From assembly GCA_005788935.1 (NCBI GenBank), contig SYAK01000391.1:1-10004 (forward strand): a stretch of DNA of 10,004 bases. Reading direction: 5' to 3'. This document shows, in pieces, positions 1-5,907 of the stretch; the stretch's first letter is position 1, and the number at the start of each line of letters is the position of its first letter. Source of the DNA: Pseudomonadota bacterium. Its GTDB lineage: Bacteria > Myxococcota > UBA9042 > PHBI01. Made by a program: the position numbers and the translations under genes. The notes beneath the pieces are model-generated. The model searched no databases. It saw nothing but the letters and a program-made list of their open reading frames with translations, and was not told where the DNA came from.

Positions 1-429
1 CCCGTGGAAACTGCCGTAGGTCGTGACCACACCGAACCGGCCGTGGCCCGCCCACTTCCGCGCGAGCTTGATCGCCGCCTCGTTCGCCTCCGCACCCGAG
101 TTGCAGAAGAAGACGCGGTCCGCGAAGGTCTGGGCGACGAGCCGCTCGGCGAGGGCGATGGCGGGCTCGTTCAGGTAGAGGTTCGAGATGTGGATCATCT
201 CGGCCGCCTGCGCGGCGATGGCGCGGGCGAGGCGCGGGTGGCCGTGACCGAGGGCGTTGACAGCGATGCCCGCCACCATGTCGACCCAATGACGCCCGTC
301 GCGGTCGTGGACGCGCGCCCCCGAACCACCCGCGAGCACGATCGGCAGCGGCTTGTAGTTCGGGGTCATGACAGCGGTCGCGCGGCGCGCGAGGTCGGCG
401 GTCGGAACGTCGGGGAAGAGGGTCTGCAT
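1..429 (-). CDS. argD: Acetylornithine aminotransferase, N-terminal part (truncated by window edge)
   Basis: This is a class III PLP-dependent aminotransferase. The family transfers the amino group between N-acetylornithine and 2-oxoglutarate in cytoplasmic arginine synthesis, and often also acts on N-succinyl-diaminopimelate in lysine synthesis. Only the first 143 residues are present; the frame is open at base 1. Visible landmarks are the N-terminal MTPNYKPLPIVL stretch (21-32), the D-x-x-G-R-x-W-x-D-M-x-x-G-I-A segment (42-56), GHGHP (61-65), the ArgD-like SNLYLNEP (82-89), the SGAEANEAAIKLAR motif that helps bind the PLP phosphate (111-124), and the start of the FHG motif (141-143). The catalytic lysine lies outside the window. 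The ATG at 427-429 is chosen because GAGGAG lies 7 bases upstream. The gene is divergent from the cysteine synthase. An ornithine or other class III aminotransferase is the alternative, but SNLYLNEP favours ArgD. Confidence 0.88.
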   Translation of the reverse strand, partial: MQTLFPDVPTADLARRATAVMTPNYKPLPIVLAGGSGARVHDRDGRHWVDMVAGIAVNALGHGHPRLARAIAAQAAEMIHISNLYLNEPAIALAERLVAQTFADRVFFCNSGAEANEAAIKLARKWAGHGRFGVVTTYGSFHG

Positions 430-436
430 GGCGGGG

Positions 437-442
437 CTCCTC
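437..442 (-). promoter_or_regulatory. Ribosome binding site of argD
   Basis: On the minus strand GAGGAG stands 7 bases before the ATG at 427-429. This good Shine-Dalgarno match fixes the start of the aminotransferase. Confidence 0.7.
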
Positions 443-466
443 GGCGGGTGGACGACGACGCCGGTA

Positions 467-494
467 GTCTTAGCAGAACCCGGGCGCGGGCCAA
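467..494 (-). promoter_or_regulatory. Candidate sigma-70-type promoter for argD
   Basis: On the minus strand TTGGCC (489-494) is followed after 16 bases by TAAGAC (467-472), about 38 bases before the argD start. The -35 box matches 4 of 6 consensus positions and the -10 box 3 of 6. This is one of the few AT-richer spots in the divergent gap. It is a pattern match only. Confidence 0.3.
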
Positions 495-514
495 AGGGGG
501 GTTTTCGAGCAGGC

Positions 515-534
515 GGCCCGAGCCCTCGGGGGCC
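515..534. other. Inverted repeat in the divergent argD/cysteine synthase intergenic region
   Basis: CCCGA (517-521) and TCGGG (526-530) can pair around a 4-base loop. Two further G-C pairs are possible across a 2-base bulge (515-516 with 533-534). It sits between two divergent starts, so it is not a terminator for either neighbour. It could be an operator-like element or a chance GC-rich palindrome. Confidence 0.25.
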
Positions 535-545
535 TGACGTCGGCG

Positions 546-575
546 TTGCAGTCGGCGCGCCGCATCGGGTAGCCT
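546..575 (+). promoter_or_regulatory. Weak candidate promoter for the cysteine synthase operon
   Basis: TTGCAG (546-551) and TAGCCT (570-575) are separated by 18 bases and end 39 bases before the ATG. Each box matches only about 3 of 6 sigma-70 consensus positions. It is the best-placed candidate I found on this strand, but a promoter of another sigma class is equally possible. Confidence 0.2.
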
Positions 576-601
576 GCGCGCGACCACAGACCGACCACGC
601 C

Positions 602-605
602 GGAG
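602..605 (+). promoter_or_regulatory. Ribosome binding site of the cysteine synthase gene
   Basis: GGAG stands 9 bases before the ATG at 615. A second in-frame ATG at 621 would leave 15 bases, so the first ATG is favoured. Confidence 0.5.
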
Positions 606-614
606 CGTTCGCCC

Positions 615-1547
615 ATGCGCATGAAGGACCTCGTCGACCTCTATCGGGACCGCTTCCCAGCGATCGGACTCGTCGGAAACACACCGCTCGTGCGCCTCCG
701 GGCCTTTGAGGACGAGCTGCCCGAGGTCGAGTTCTGGGTGAAGGTCGAGTCCTTCAACCCGGGCGGGTCGCTGAAGGACCGGCCGGTGCTGCACATGCTG
801 CTGCAGGCCCTCCACGAGGGGCGGCTCGAGAATCGGACGATCCTTGACAGTTCGTCAGGCAACGCGGGCATCGCCTACGCCTGGATCGGGCGCGTCCTCG
901 GGGTCCCGGTCAAGCTCGTCGTGCCCGCCAACGCCTCGGCTGAGCGCAAGAAGCGCATCCGGGCGCACGGGGCCGAGCTGTTCCTGACCGACCCGCAGGC
1001 GGGCTACGACGAGGCGCTGCGCGAGGTGCGGCGTCAGGCGACGACCGAGCCCGAGCGCTACTTCTTCTCGGACCAGTACGGCAACCCGCACAACTGGATG
1101 GCGCACGCCGAGACGACGGCCGAGGAGATCTGGCAGCAGACCGAGGGCCGCGTCACGCACTTCGTCGCGGGGGTCGGAACAGGCGGGACCATCACGGGCG
1201 TCGGGCGCGGGTTGAAGGCGAAGAACCCCGACATCGGCATCCACTGCGTCGTCCCCGACGCCTTCCCGGGCGTCGAGGGGCTGAAACCATTGAAGGAAGA
1301 GGGCGACATCATCCCCGAGATCTTCGACGCGAGCGTCGTGGAGGCCTACTGGGACGCCGACGTGGACCGCGGGTGGGACATGAACCAGCTGCTCGCGCGC
1401 CACGGGCTCTTCGGCGGGCAGAGCTCGGGGGTCTATCTCGCGGGCGCGCTCGACCTCGGGCGCAAGATCCGCAAGGGGGTCATCGTGACGATCATGTGCG
1501 ACATCGGCGAGCGCTACATGTCGACCCGCCTGTGGGACCTGTCGTGA
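615..1547 (+). CDS. cysM: Cysteine synthase family protein, CysM-like
   Basis: This fold-type II PLP enzyme makes L-cysteine by beta-replacement on an activated serine (O-acetylserine or O-phosphoserine) in the cytoplasm. Its 310 residues are the usual family length. GNTPLVRL is at 21-28. GGSLKDRP (50-57) carries the Schiff-base lysine K54. SSGNAG (80-85) holds the substrate-loop Asn83. GTGGTITG (188-195) is the PLP phosphate loop. GQSSG (268-272) places a serine near the pyridine nitrogen, and DIGERYMST is at 296-304. DQYGNP, THFVAG and IIPEIFD look more like actinobacterial CysM than CysK. K224 in EGLKPL may align with the phosphoserine-binding Arg220 of Mycobacterium tuberculosis CysM, so the substrate could be O-phosphoserine; this rests on an alignment from memory. 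The stop codon overlaps the next gene's GTG by 4 bases, making this the first gene of an operon. A CysK-type O-acetylserine enzyme is the alternative. Confidence 0.9.
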   Translation: MRMKDLVDLYRDRFPAIGLVGNTPLVRLRAFEDELPEVEFWVKVESFNPGGSLKDRPVLHMLLQALHEGRLENRTILDSSSGNAGIAYAWIGRVLGVPVKLVVPANASAERKKRIRAHGAELFLTDPQAGYDEALREVRRQATTEPERYFFSDQYGNPHNWMAHAETTAEEIWQQTEGRVTHFVAGVGTGGTITGVGRGLKAKNPDIGIHCVVPDAFPGVEGLKPLKEEGDIIPEIFDASVVEAYWDADVDRGWDMNQLLARHGLFGGQSSGVYLAGALDLGRKIRKGVIVTIMCDIGERYMSTRLWDLS

Positions 1548-2143
1548 GGCGCGCCGCCCTGCCCGCGCTGCTCGCGCTGATGCCGCTCATCGTCGGCAGC
1601 GCGTGCGGGAAACCGGCCGAACCGCCCGCCGACGCGTCGACCCCGGCGCCCACGCCTCCCCCGGCGGACCCGCCTGGGCGTCTCGACGGTACGATGCGTT
1701 TCAATGACGGGTGGCTGAAGGTGGCGCCATTCGTGTCGCACTCGGCGCGCCTCGACCTGAAGACGCAGTGCCTGACGAAGCGGGACGACAACGAACGGTC
1801 TGGCAAGCCCGCGGAGGCGTTGTGCTTCGATTACGTGAAGCGGGACCGCGCCACGATCGCGAAGGTGCGGGTCGAGCTCGGCCATCCGAGCGTCGGGGAC
1901 GCCATGAAGGGCCTGCGGGCCCGAAACGAGAGCGTCCACTTCGGCATCGAAAAGAACGGATCCCATTACCAGTATCTGGATCTCGTGCATGCGGCCCGTC
2001 GTGATGGCGCCTACCAGGCTGACGAGATCCGGATCATCGCGAGCGGCCCCGAGGGTCGGGCGCTGGCCGAGCCGTTGCTTGCGAGCCTGCGGCATCACTT
2101 TCCTGGTTTGACCGTCGCGCATGTGGAGATTGACAAGCCATGA
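1544..2143 (+). CDS. Exported small protein of unknown function, possible lipoprotein
   Basis: I do not recognise this 199-residue protein. It starts with GTG at 1544, overlapping the upstream stop by 4 bases, with a weak GGGA six bases before it. The N-terminus is a clear signal peptide: two arginines (2-3), a hydrophobic core (5-18) and V-G-S-A-C ending at Cys21. Glycine at -3 is atypical for a lipobox, so lipidation at Cys21 is possible but not certain. Residues 24-45 form a Pro/Ala-rich spacer. The folded part (about 46-199) has two further cysteines (C76, C94). The HFGIEKNGSHYQYLDL segment (132-147), followed by DEIRI (160-164), resembles the core of the Amidase_2 peptidoglycan amidase fold, but I cannot find a convincing zinc-ligand set. 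If related, it may be a binding or inactive form. It sits between cysteine synthase and a TlpA-like protein in a coupled operon. The stop overlaps the next ATG. Confidence 0.75.
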   Translation: MRRAALPALLALMPLIVGSACGKPAEPPADASTPAPTPPPADPPGRLDGTMRFNDGWLKVAPFVSHSARLDLKTQCLTKRDDNERSGKPAEALCFDYVKRDRATIAKVRVELGHPSVGDAMKGLRARNESVHFGIEKNGSHYQYLDLVHAARRDGAYQADEIRIIASGPEGRALAEPLLASLRHHFPGLTVAHVEIDKP

Positions 2144-2709
2144 ATATCATTAAATTGATGACGCGTGGTGTGGTGGCGTTGACCGTGCCGGTGGTGGTGG
2201 GAGTCGCCTGCGACGCGGCCCCGGGGGATGCAAGGCGTGCGACAGCGGACAGCACCGTCGGCGAGGGTGACCTGTGGCCCGCGCTCAAGGTGCGGGACTG
2301 TGCGGGCGCCGAGGTCGACATGCGGACGCTGCTCGGCGACCACGACGCGACCTTCGTGACGTTTGGCGCCCAGTGGTGCACGGCCTGCCAGAAGGAGGCC
2401 CCCGACATCAACACGAAGCTCGTCGACGGCTTCGCGGGCGAATCGGTCGGGGTCGTGCAGCTGCTCATCGAGGGACAGCCCGGGGTCGCGCCAGCCCAGT
2501 CGCTGTGCGAGGCCTGGAGGGACGAGCTCGAGGCGCGCTTCACGGTGCTCGTCGACGTCGACCAGACGCATCTCGTCGATTTCTTTGGTGGGGCGGTCGC
2601 GACCTTGCCGCTGCATTTCGTGGTGACGCGGGACGGGCAGGTCCGCTACCGCAAGCTCGGCGAGCTGCCCACCGACATCGACGCGATCGTCGCGGGGTGG
2701 CTCCCTTGA
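2140..2709 (+). CDS. TlpA/thioredoxin-like exported thiol-disulfide oxidoreductase
   Basis: This 189-residue thioredoxin-fold protein is predicted to exchange thiols and disulfides outside the cytoplasm. The signal peptide (1-23) ends in V-G-V-A-C at Cys24, which could be lipidated although Gly at -3 is unusual; the preceding gene has the same pattern. The fold begins near 43. The active site is W79-C80-T-A-C83 after a TFVTFGA strand, as in TlpA/ResA/AhpC-TSA relatives. T155-L-P157 supplies the cis-proline, followed by an LHFVVTRDGQVRYR hairpin (158-171). Extra cysteines lie at 54 and 123. The ATG overlaps the upstream TGA (ATGA), with GGAG 11 bases upstream; the stop overlaps the next gene's TTG. 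Partners could be cytochrome c maturation or envelope protein reduction, and nothing in the window decides this. Confidence 0.85.
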   Translation: MNIIKLMTRGVVALTVPVVVGVACDAAPGDARRATADSTVGEGDLWPALKVRDCAGAEVDMRTLLGDHDATFVTFGAQWCTACQKEAPDINTKLVDGFAGESVGVVQLLIEGQPGVAPAQSLCEAWRDELEARFTVLVDVDQTHLVDFFGGAVATLPLHFVVTRDGQVRYRKLGELPTDIDAIVAGWLP

Positions 2710-3596
2710 CCGCGGGCAAGCAGAAGGCCGTGCTGATCCTCGGCTGCGGCTACCTCGGCAAGATGGTGGCGCAGAAGCTCGCGTTCGGGGGGCGCTTCGT
2801 GGTCGGCACAGCGCGCCGCGACCCGGAGCTGCAGGTCATCCGGACGCGCGGGGCCGAGGCGGTCTTCTTCGACGGGGCTGACCTGTCGGGGCTCGAGCGC
2901 TACCGCGGGCGCATCGACGCGGTGATCCAGTCGATCCCGCCGTCACCCGACGCGCCCGAGGGGCCGCTCATCGCGCAGCTCCACGCGTGGGGGGCGTCGC
3001 GGGCGGTCTACGTGTCGAGTACGGCGGTCTATGGCGATCGGCACGGCGAGGTGGTGACGGAGGCGAGCCCCATCGCGCCCGACTCGCCGCGGGCCCAGCT
3101 GAGACAGGCGGCCGAGGAGGCGTGGCTCGGCGGGGCGATCCCGGCGTCCGTCGTGCGGCCAGCGGGCATCTACGGCCCGACGCGGTCGATGTTGCACCGG
3201 CTCGCGGCGCGGAGCTACCGACTCGTCGAGGGGACGGAGGCGACGCCGACGAACCGGATCCACGTCAGCGACCTCGTGGCGGTGGTCGTCGGAGCGCTGG
3301 CGGCGAAGCCGGGCCAGGTATTTCTCGGGGCGGACGGGGCGCCTGCGCCGACGGCCGAGGTGGCCGCGTGGTGCGTCGCCGAGTTCGGGCTGCCGGCCCC
3401 GACGACGATGCCGATGGCCGAGGCGCGGGTGCGGATGGACCGCGACACGCTCGCGATGTTCACCCACGGCAAGCGGGTCGACCCGGAGCAGACGCTCGCG
3501 ACCCTTGGGGTCAGGCTGCAGTTCCCCGACTACAAGGCCGGGCTGCGGTCGATCTGGCTGCGCGAGCAGGTGGCGCTGCGGCAGGCGATGGGCTGA
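2706..3596 (+). CDS. YeeZ-like atypical SDR family NAD(P)-binding protein
   Basis: This Rossmann-fold protein of the extended SDR / NAD-dependent epimerase group resembles E. coli YeeZ. It has 296 residues if read from the TTG at 2706. The dinucleotide-binding loop is GCGYLG (13-18). YVSSTAVYGD (102-111) is the conserved strand and serine region, RPAGIYGP is at 151-158, and NRIHVSDL (183-190) is the usual downstream motif. The catalytic Y-x-x-x-K is absent: where it should follow the strand there is P-D-S-P-R-A-Q-L-R-Q-A-A-E, as in YeeZ-type members. It may therefore bind a nucleotide without classical dehydrogenase chemistry. The TTG overlaps the upstream TGA (TTGA) and has a G-rich stretch 5 bases before it. 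The next in-frame GTG (2730) would cut into the first beta-strand. The frame continues far upstream, but that part runs antiphase through the TlpA gene. Substrate unknown. Confidence 0.85.
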   Translation: MTAGKQKAVLILGCGYLGKMVAQKLAFGGRFVVGTARRDPELQVIRTRGAEAVFFDGADLSGLERYRGRIDAVIQSIPPSPDAPEGPLIAQLHAWGASRAVYVSSTAVYGDRHGEVVTEASPIAPDSPRAQLRQAAEEAWLGGAIPASVVRPAGIYGPTRSMLHRLAARSYRLVEGTEATPTNRIHVSDLVAVVVGALAAKPGQVFLGADGAPAPTAEVAAWCVAEFGLPAPTTMPMAEARVRMDRDTLAMFTHGKRVDPEQTLATLGVRLQFPDYKAGLRSIWLREQVALRQAMG

Positions 3597-3635
3597 CGCG
3601 GAGGCGCTCGGAGCGTGACGGCGGGCGAAACTCTG

Positions 3636-3641
3636 GGAGGT
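3636..3641 (+). promoter_or_regulatory. Ribosome binding site of the DUF4336 gene
   Basis: GGAGGT inside GGGAGGTGAC lies just before the ATG at 3645, with 5 bases between GGAG and the start codon. It is the strongest Shine-Dalgarno on the plus strand here and argues against the in-frame GTG at 3615. Confidence 0.7.
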
Positions 3642-3644
3642 GAC

Positions 3645-4349
3645 ATGTCGACATCACATGGCTTGACGACGCTCGTCCCTGGCGAGCTGTGGGAGGTCGC
3701 GCACCTCGTGCGCATGGGCCCCGGGGTCGCCCTGCCAGCGCGCATGACGGTGGCGCGCCTCGAGGGCGGCGGGATCGCACTTCACTCGCCAGTGCCCCTG
3801 ACCGAGGGCGTCATCGCGGCGCTCGGCGAGCTCGGCCCGGTGAGGCTGGTCATCGCGCCGAACGACTTCCACCACCTGTACCTGCCCGCGGCGGTGGCGG
3901 ACTTCCCGGACGCCGAGGTGTGGGGCTCCGCCGGGCTCGCGAAGAAGCGCCCGGAGGTGAGCTTCACGGGCGTGCTCACCCCCGAGGCGCGCCCCGCGTG
4001 GGCGACGTCGTTGCAGCCCTTCTTCCTCGCCGGGGCGCCAGCGGTCTCGGAGACGGCGTTTGTCCATGGCGCGACGCGAACGCTCATCCTGACCGACGCC
4101 CTCTTCAACCTGCAGGACGGGGCGCCAGGCTGGCTGAGCCCGCTCGTCTACCGACTCTTCGGCACGTGGCGACGGACCGCCCAGAGCCGCCTCTGGCGGA
4201 GCTTCGTGAAGGACCGGGCGGCCATGCGGCAGAGCCTCGAGGCCGTCCTCGCGGCGGACTTCGACCGCGTCGTGATGGCCCATGGCCGCGTCATCGAGAC
4301 GGACGGAAAGGCGGCGCTCCGGGACGCGGCCGCGTGGTTGGGGCTCTGA
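3645..4349 (+). CDS. DUF4336 domain protein (metallo-beta-lactamase-like fold)
   Basis: This cytoplasmic protein of 234 residues has no signal peptide. I assign it to DUF4336, a family related to the metallo-beta-lactamase fold whose reaction is not established to my knowledge. Supporting features, in order, are LWEVAHLVRM (15-24), IALHSPVPLT (44-53), IAPNDFHHLYLPA (70-82) with the paired histidines 76-77, SAGLAKKRPE (95-104), SETAFVHGATRTLILTDALFN (135-155) with Asp151, and VVMAHGRVI (209-217) with His213. These His/Asp residues are the likely remnants of a metal site, but the canonical H-x-H-x-D-H motif is absent. The gene lies 48 bases after the SDR stop with its own ribosome binding site, so it may be cotranscribed but separately translated. 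It ends convergently with the coiled-coil gene. Family assignment is fairly confident; function is unknown. Confidence 0.82.
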   Translation: MSTSHGLTTLVPGELWEVAHLVRMGPGVALPARMTVARLEGGGIALHSPVPLTEGVIAALGELGPVRLVIAPNDFHHLYLPAAVADFPDAEVWGSAGLAKKRPEVSFTGVLTPEARPAWATSLQPFFLAGAPAVSETAFVHGATRTLILTDALFNLQDGAPGWLSPLVYRLFGTWRRTAQSRLWRSFVKDRAAMRQSLEAVLAADFDRVVMAHGRVIETDGKAALRDAAAWLGL

Positions 4350-4370
4350 CCCGGCGCGAACCAGCGACGG

Positions 4371-4393
4371 AGACCTGACGGCGTGTCAGGACT
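4371..4393. terminator. Hairpin in the convergent gap, possible bidirectional terminator
   Basis: CCTGAC (4374-4379) pairs perfectly with GTCAGG (4385-4390) around a 5-base loop. Two more pairs (AG with CT) flank an A/A mismatch. It lies in the 55-base gap between two converging genes, where a shared terminator is expected. There is no clear T tract on either side, so intrinsic termination would be weak. Confidence 0.45.
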
Positions 4394-4404
4394 CCGCCCC
4401 CAAG

Positions 4405-5655
4405 TCACTTCTTCGGGCGCGGCGGGGCCTTCGGGCGGCTCGCGTCGGCGGCGGGCGTCTCTCCCTCGCCCTCGGGCTTGCGCGTCCGCTTGACAGCTGC
4501 GGTGCTCGCGCGCGTCGCCTCGGGCGCGGGTTCGGCCTCGGGAGACGGTTGAGCCTCGGGAGACGGCGCGGCGGCGGGAGACGGTGCGTCGGCTGGAGTC
4601 TGAGCGGCGCCGGTGCGGGCCTTCAGGGCGGCCTTCAGGCTGTCCGCCTTCGAGAGCGACGGCGCGGATACGGCGGTCGGGGCGGCACCTGACTCGGCGG
4701 CGGACGACTCGGTCAGAGGCGCGGGAGCGGGAGCAGGCTCGGGAGCGGGCGCGAGTTCGGCGGCGGACGCGGCCTCGTCGCTCAGGTGCGTGCGGTCGAC
4801 GACCTGATCGCGGCGGACCTCGATGGCCGCCTCTTTCGGCTTCAACGCGGCGCGCTTCGTGGCCTTGCCAGCCCGCGGCAGCTCGGGCTCTTCGCCATGC
4901 TTCAGCAGGTGCAGCTCGTCGAGGGTCAGGTCGAGGTTCGCCTGCGTGATGTTGAGGATGCTCTGCGCGTCCTGATACTTCTTTTGCGTCCGACGGTAGT
5001 TGTACTCCGACTCGAGCGCCTTGTTCTTCCAGCGTTCGATGGTCGCGTCGGTGCGTTCGGTGGCCTTCTTCAGCTGCTCGAGGTCGCGGGACAGCTTGAC
5101 GACGAGGCGCTCCTCACGGGCGGGGTCGGCGGGGTCGGGCTCGGGCGGAACGAGCGCGCGGGCGGCGTCGGCCTCGGCGCGGGCCTGCTTCGCCTCGCGC
5201 TCGGCGGTCTCGAGGCGGGACGACAGGCTCTCGAGGCGGCGGTCGGCGTCACCGAGGGTCGCGAGGCGCTCGCGCAGCTTCTCGAGCTCCTGGCGCTGCT
5301 GCTCCTTCTCCTGGCGGACGCGGTTGACGTCGACGGTGAGGCCGCGGATCTGCTCGTTCGCGTCCTTCAGCTCACCCTCGAGGCGACGCTTCGCGGCCTC
5401 GGCCTCGCGGCGGCTCTCGGCGGCGTCGGTCGCCTTCTTCGCGGCGTCCTTGGCGCCGCTCGCCTCCTGACTGCGGGCGGCGACCTTCACCTCGAGGTCC
5501 TTCTGGCGCTCGCGGGCGCTCTGGGCCTCGCGGCGGGCGGCGTCGCGCTCATCGCGGAGGGTCATGACCTTCGTCTTGTCCGCGAGGACCTTGAAGGCCA
5601 GATAGATGGCGATGAGGGCGGTGACCACGAAGGCGGTGACGAGGACGGGGTTCAT
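4405..5655 (-). CDS. Membrane-anchored coiled-coil protein with Ala/Pro-rich tail, unknown function
   Basis: I do not recognise this 416-residue protein as a named family. Residues 3-23 form one hydrophobic transmembrane segment (PVLVTAFVVTALIAIYLAF), probably with the N-terminus outside and the rest in the cytoplasm. Residues about 30-168 are highly charged and Ala/Glu/Arg/Lys-rich with heptad character, a long coiled coil broken by the Pro-rich PPEPDPADP (170-178). A second helical stretch follows (about 180-252). It contains IERWKNKALESEYNYRRTQ (206-224), the least repetitive and most likely conserved part. Residues about 300-416 are low-complexity Ala/Pro/Glu with a basic end. The layout recalls the N-terminus of RmuC or membrane scaffold proteins, but no nuclease domain is present. 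ATG 5653-5655 is chosen because GAGG lies 5 bases upstream and the membrane segment starts immediately. An upstream ATG at 5704-5706 lacks a ribosome binding site. Confidence 0.8.
   Translation of the reverse strand: MNPVLVTAFVVTALIAIYLAFKVLADKTKVMTLRDERDAARREAQSARERQKDLEVKVAARSQEASGAKDAAKKATDAAESRREAEAAKRRLEGELKDANEQIRGLTVDVNRVRQEKEQQRQELEKLRERLATLGDADRRLESLSSRLETAEREAKQARAEADAARALVPPEPDPADPAREERLVVKLSRDLEQLKKATERTDATIERWKNKALESEYNYRRTQKKYQDAQSILNITQANLDLTLDELHLLKHGEEPELPRAGKATKRAALKPKEAAIEVRRDQVVDRTHLSDEAASAAELAPAPEPAPAPAPLTESSAAESGAAPTAVSAPSLSKADSLKAALKARTGAAQTPADAPSPAAAPSPEAQPSPEAEPAPEATRASTAAVKRTRKPEGEGETPAADASRPKAPPRPKK
4535..4584 (-). repeat. 18-bp tandem repeat in the tail of the coiled-coil gene
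   Basis: GCCTCGGGAGACGG occurs at 4535-4548 and again at 4553-4566, 18 bases apart. A partial copy, CGGGAGACGG, is at 4575-4584. On the coding strand the 18-base period encodes six-residue units of the S-P-E-A-x-P type. The length is a multiple of three, so copy number can change without breaking the frame. Confidence 0.6.
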
Positions 5656-5660
5656 GAGGA

Positions 5661-5664
5661 CCTC
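5661..5664 (-). promoter_or_regulatory. Ribosome binding site of the coiled-coil gene
   Basis: On the minus strand GAGG lies 5 bases before ATG 5653-5655. It supports this start over the in-frame ATG 51 bases further upstream. Confidence 0.5.
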
Positions 5665-5754
5665 GGACGTGAATGTGGGAGTGGGGGAGACGGGGCGCGC
5701 CAGCATTGGGCAAGGGACGACCGCGGGCGCACGCGGGCCATCACGTCGCGGGGA

Positions 5755-5770
5755 CTCCCGACGGCGGGAG
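5755..5770 (-). terminator. Perfect 6-bp hairpin downstream of the UvrA fusion
   Basis: CTCCCG (5755-5760) and CGGGAG (5765-5770) pair perfectly around a 4-base loop, about 138 bases past the UvrA stop and 100 bases before the coiled-coil start. It has no T tract. It could help end the UvrA transcript or form a structured leader of the next gene. Confidence 0.35.
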
Positions 5771-5907
5771 ACCGTAGCGTGAAACGCAGGATCCGACCAG
5801 CCCCGTCAGGCAGGACCGCGCAGGTCGGGGACCGCGACACCGGGGAGCCACCGCCCGGGGGCACGCTCGTGTCCGACCCCGCGAGACGACCTGGCGCTGG
5901 TACCGGC

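Larger units (their letters stand above)
5656..5907. other. 252-bp non-coding gap between the UvrA fusion and the coiled-coil gene
   Basis: The gap lies between two genes read leftwards and must hold the 3' end of the UvrA transcript and probably the promoter of the coiled-coil gene. I see no convincing -35/-10 pair. The notable element is the hairpin at 5755-5770. A plus-strand frame crosses the gap, but it is antisense to both neighbours and has no coding-like features. Confidence 0.5.

Noticed and set aside
4..537. Plus-strand open frame over the aminotransferase
   Set aside because: The opposite strand encodes an unmistakable ArgD N-terminus; this frame is its antisense shadow.
2274..2705. 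Long N-terminal extension of the SDR gene
   Set aside because: The extension is out of phase with the TlpA-like gene and translates to Arg-rich low-complexity sequence. The Rossmann motif begins right after the TTG at 2706.
3615..3644. GTG start 10 codons upstream for the DUF4336 gene
   Set aside because: The strong GGAGGT sequence lies downstream of this GTG and directly in front of ATG 3645.
5656..5706. 17-residue longer N-terminus for the coiled-coil protein
   Set aside because: The upstream ATG has no ribosome binding site, and the extension would place polar residues before a membrane segment that starts neatly at the second methionine.
5771..5790. GTGAAAC motif in the non-coding gap, similar to the UvrA linker cores
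   Set aside because: It is a single copy in the opposite orientation. One 7-base match is expected by chance and does not support a shared element.
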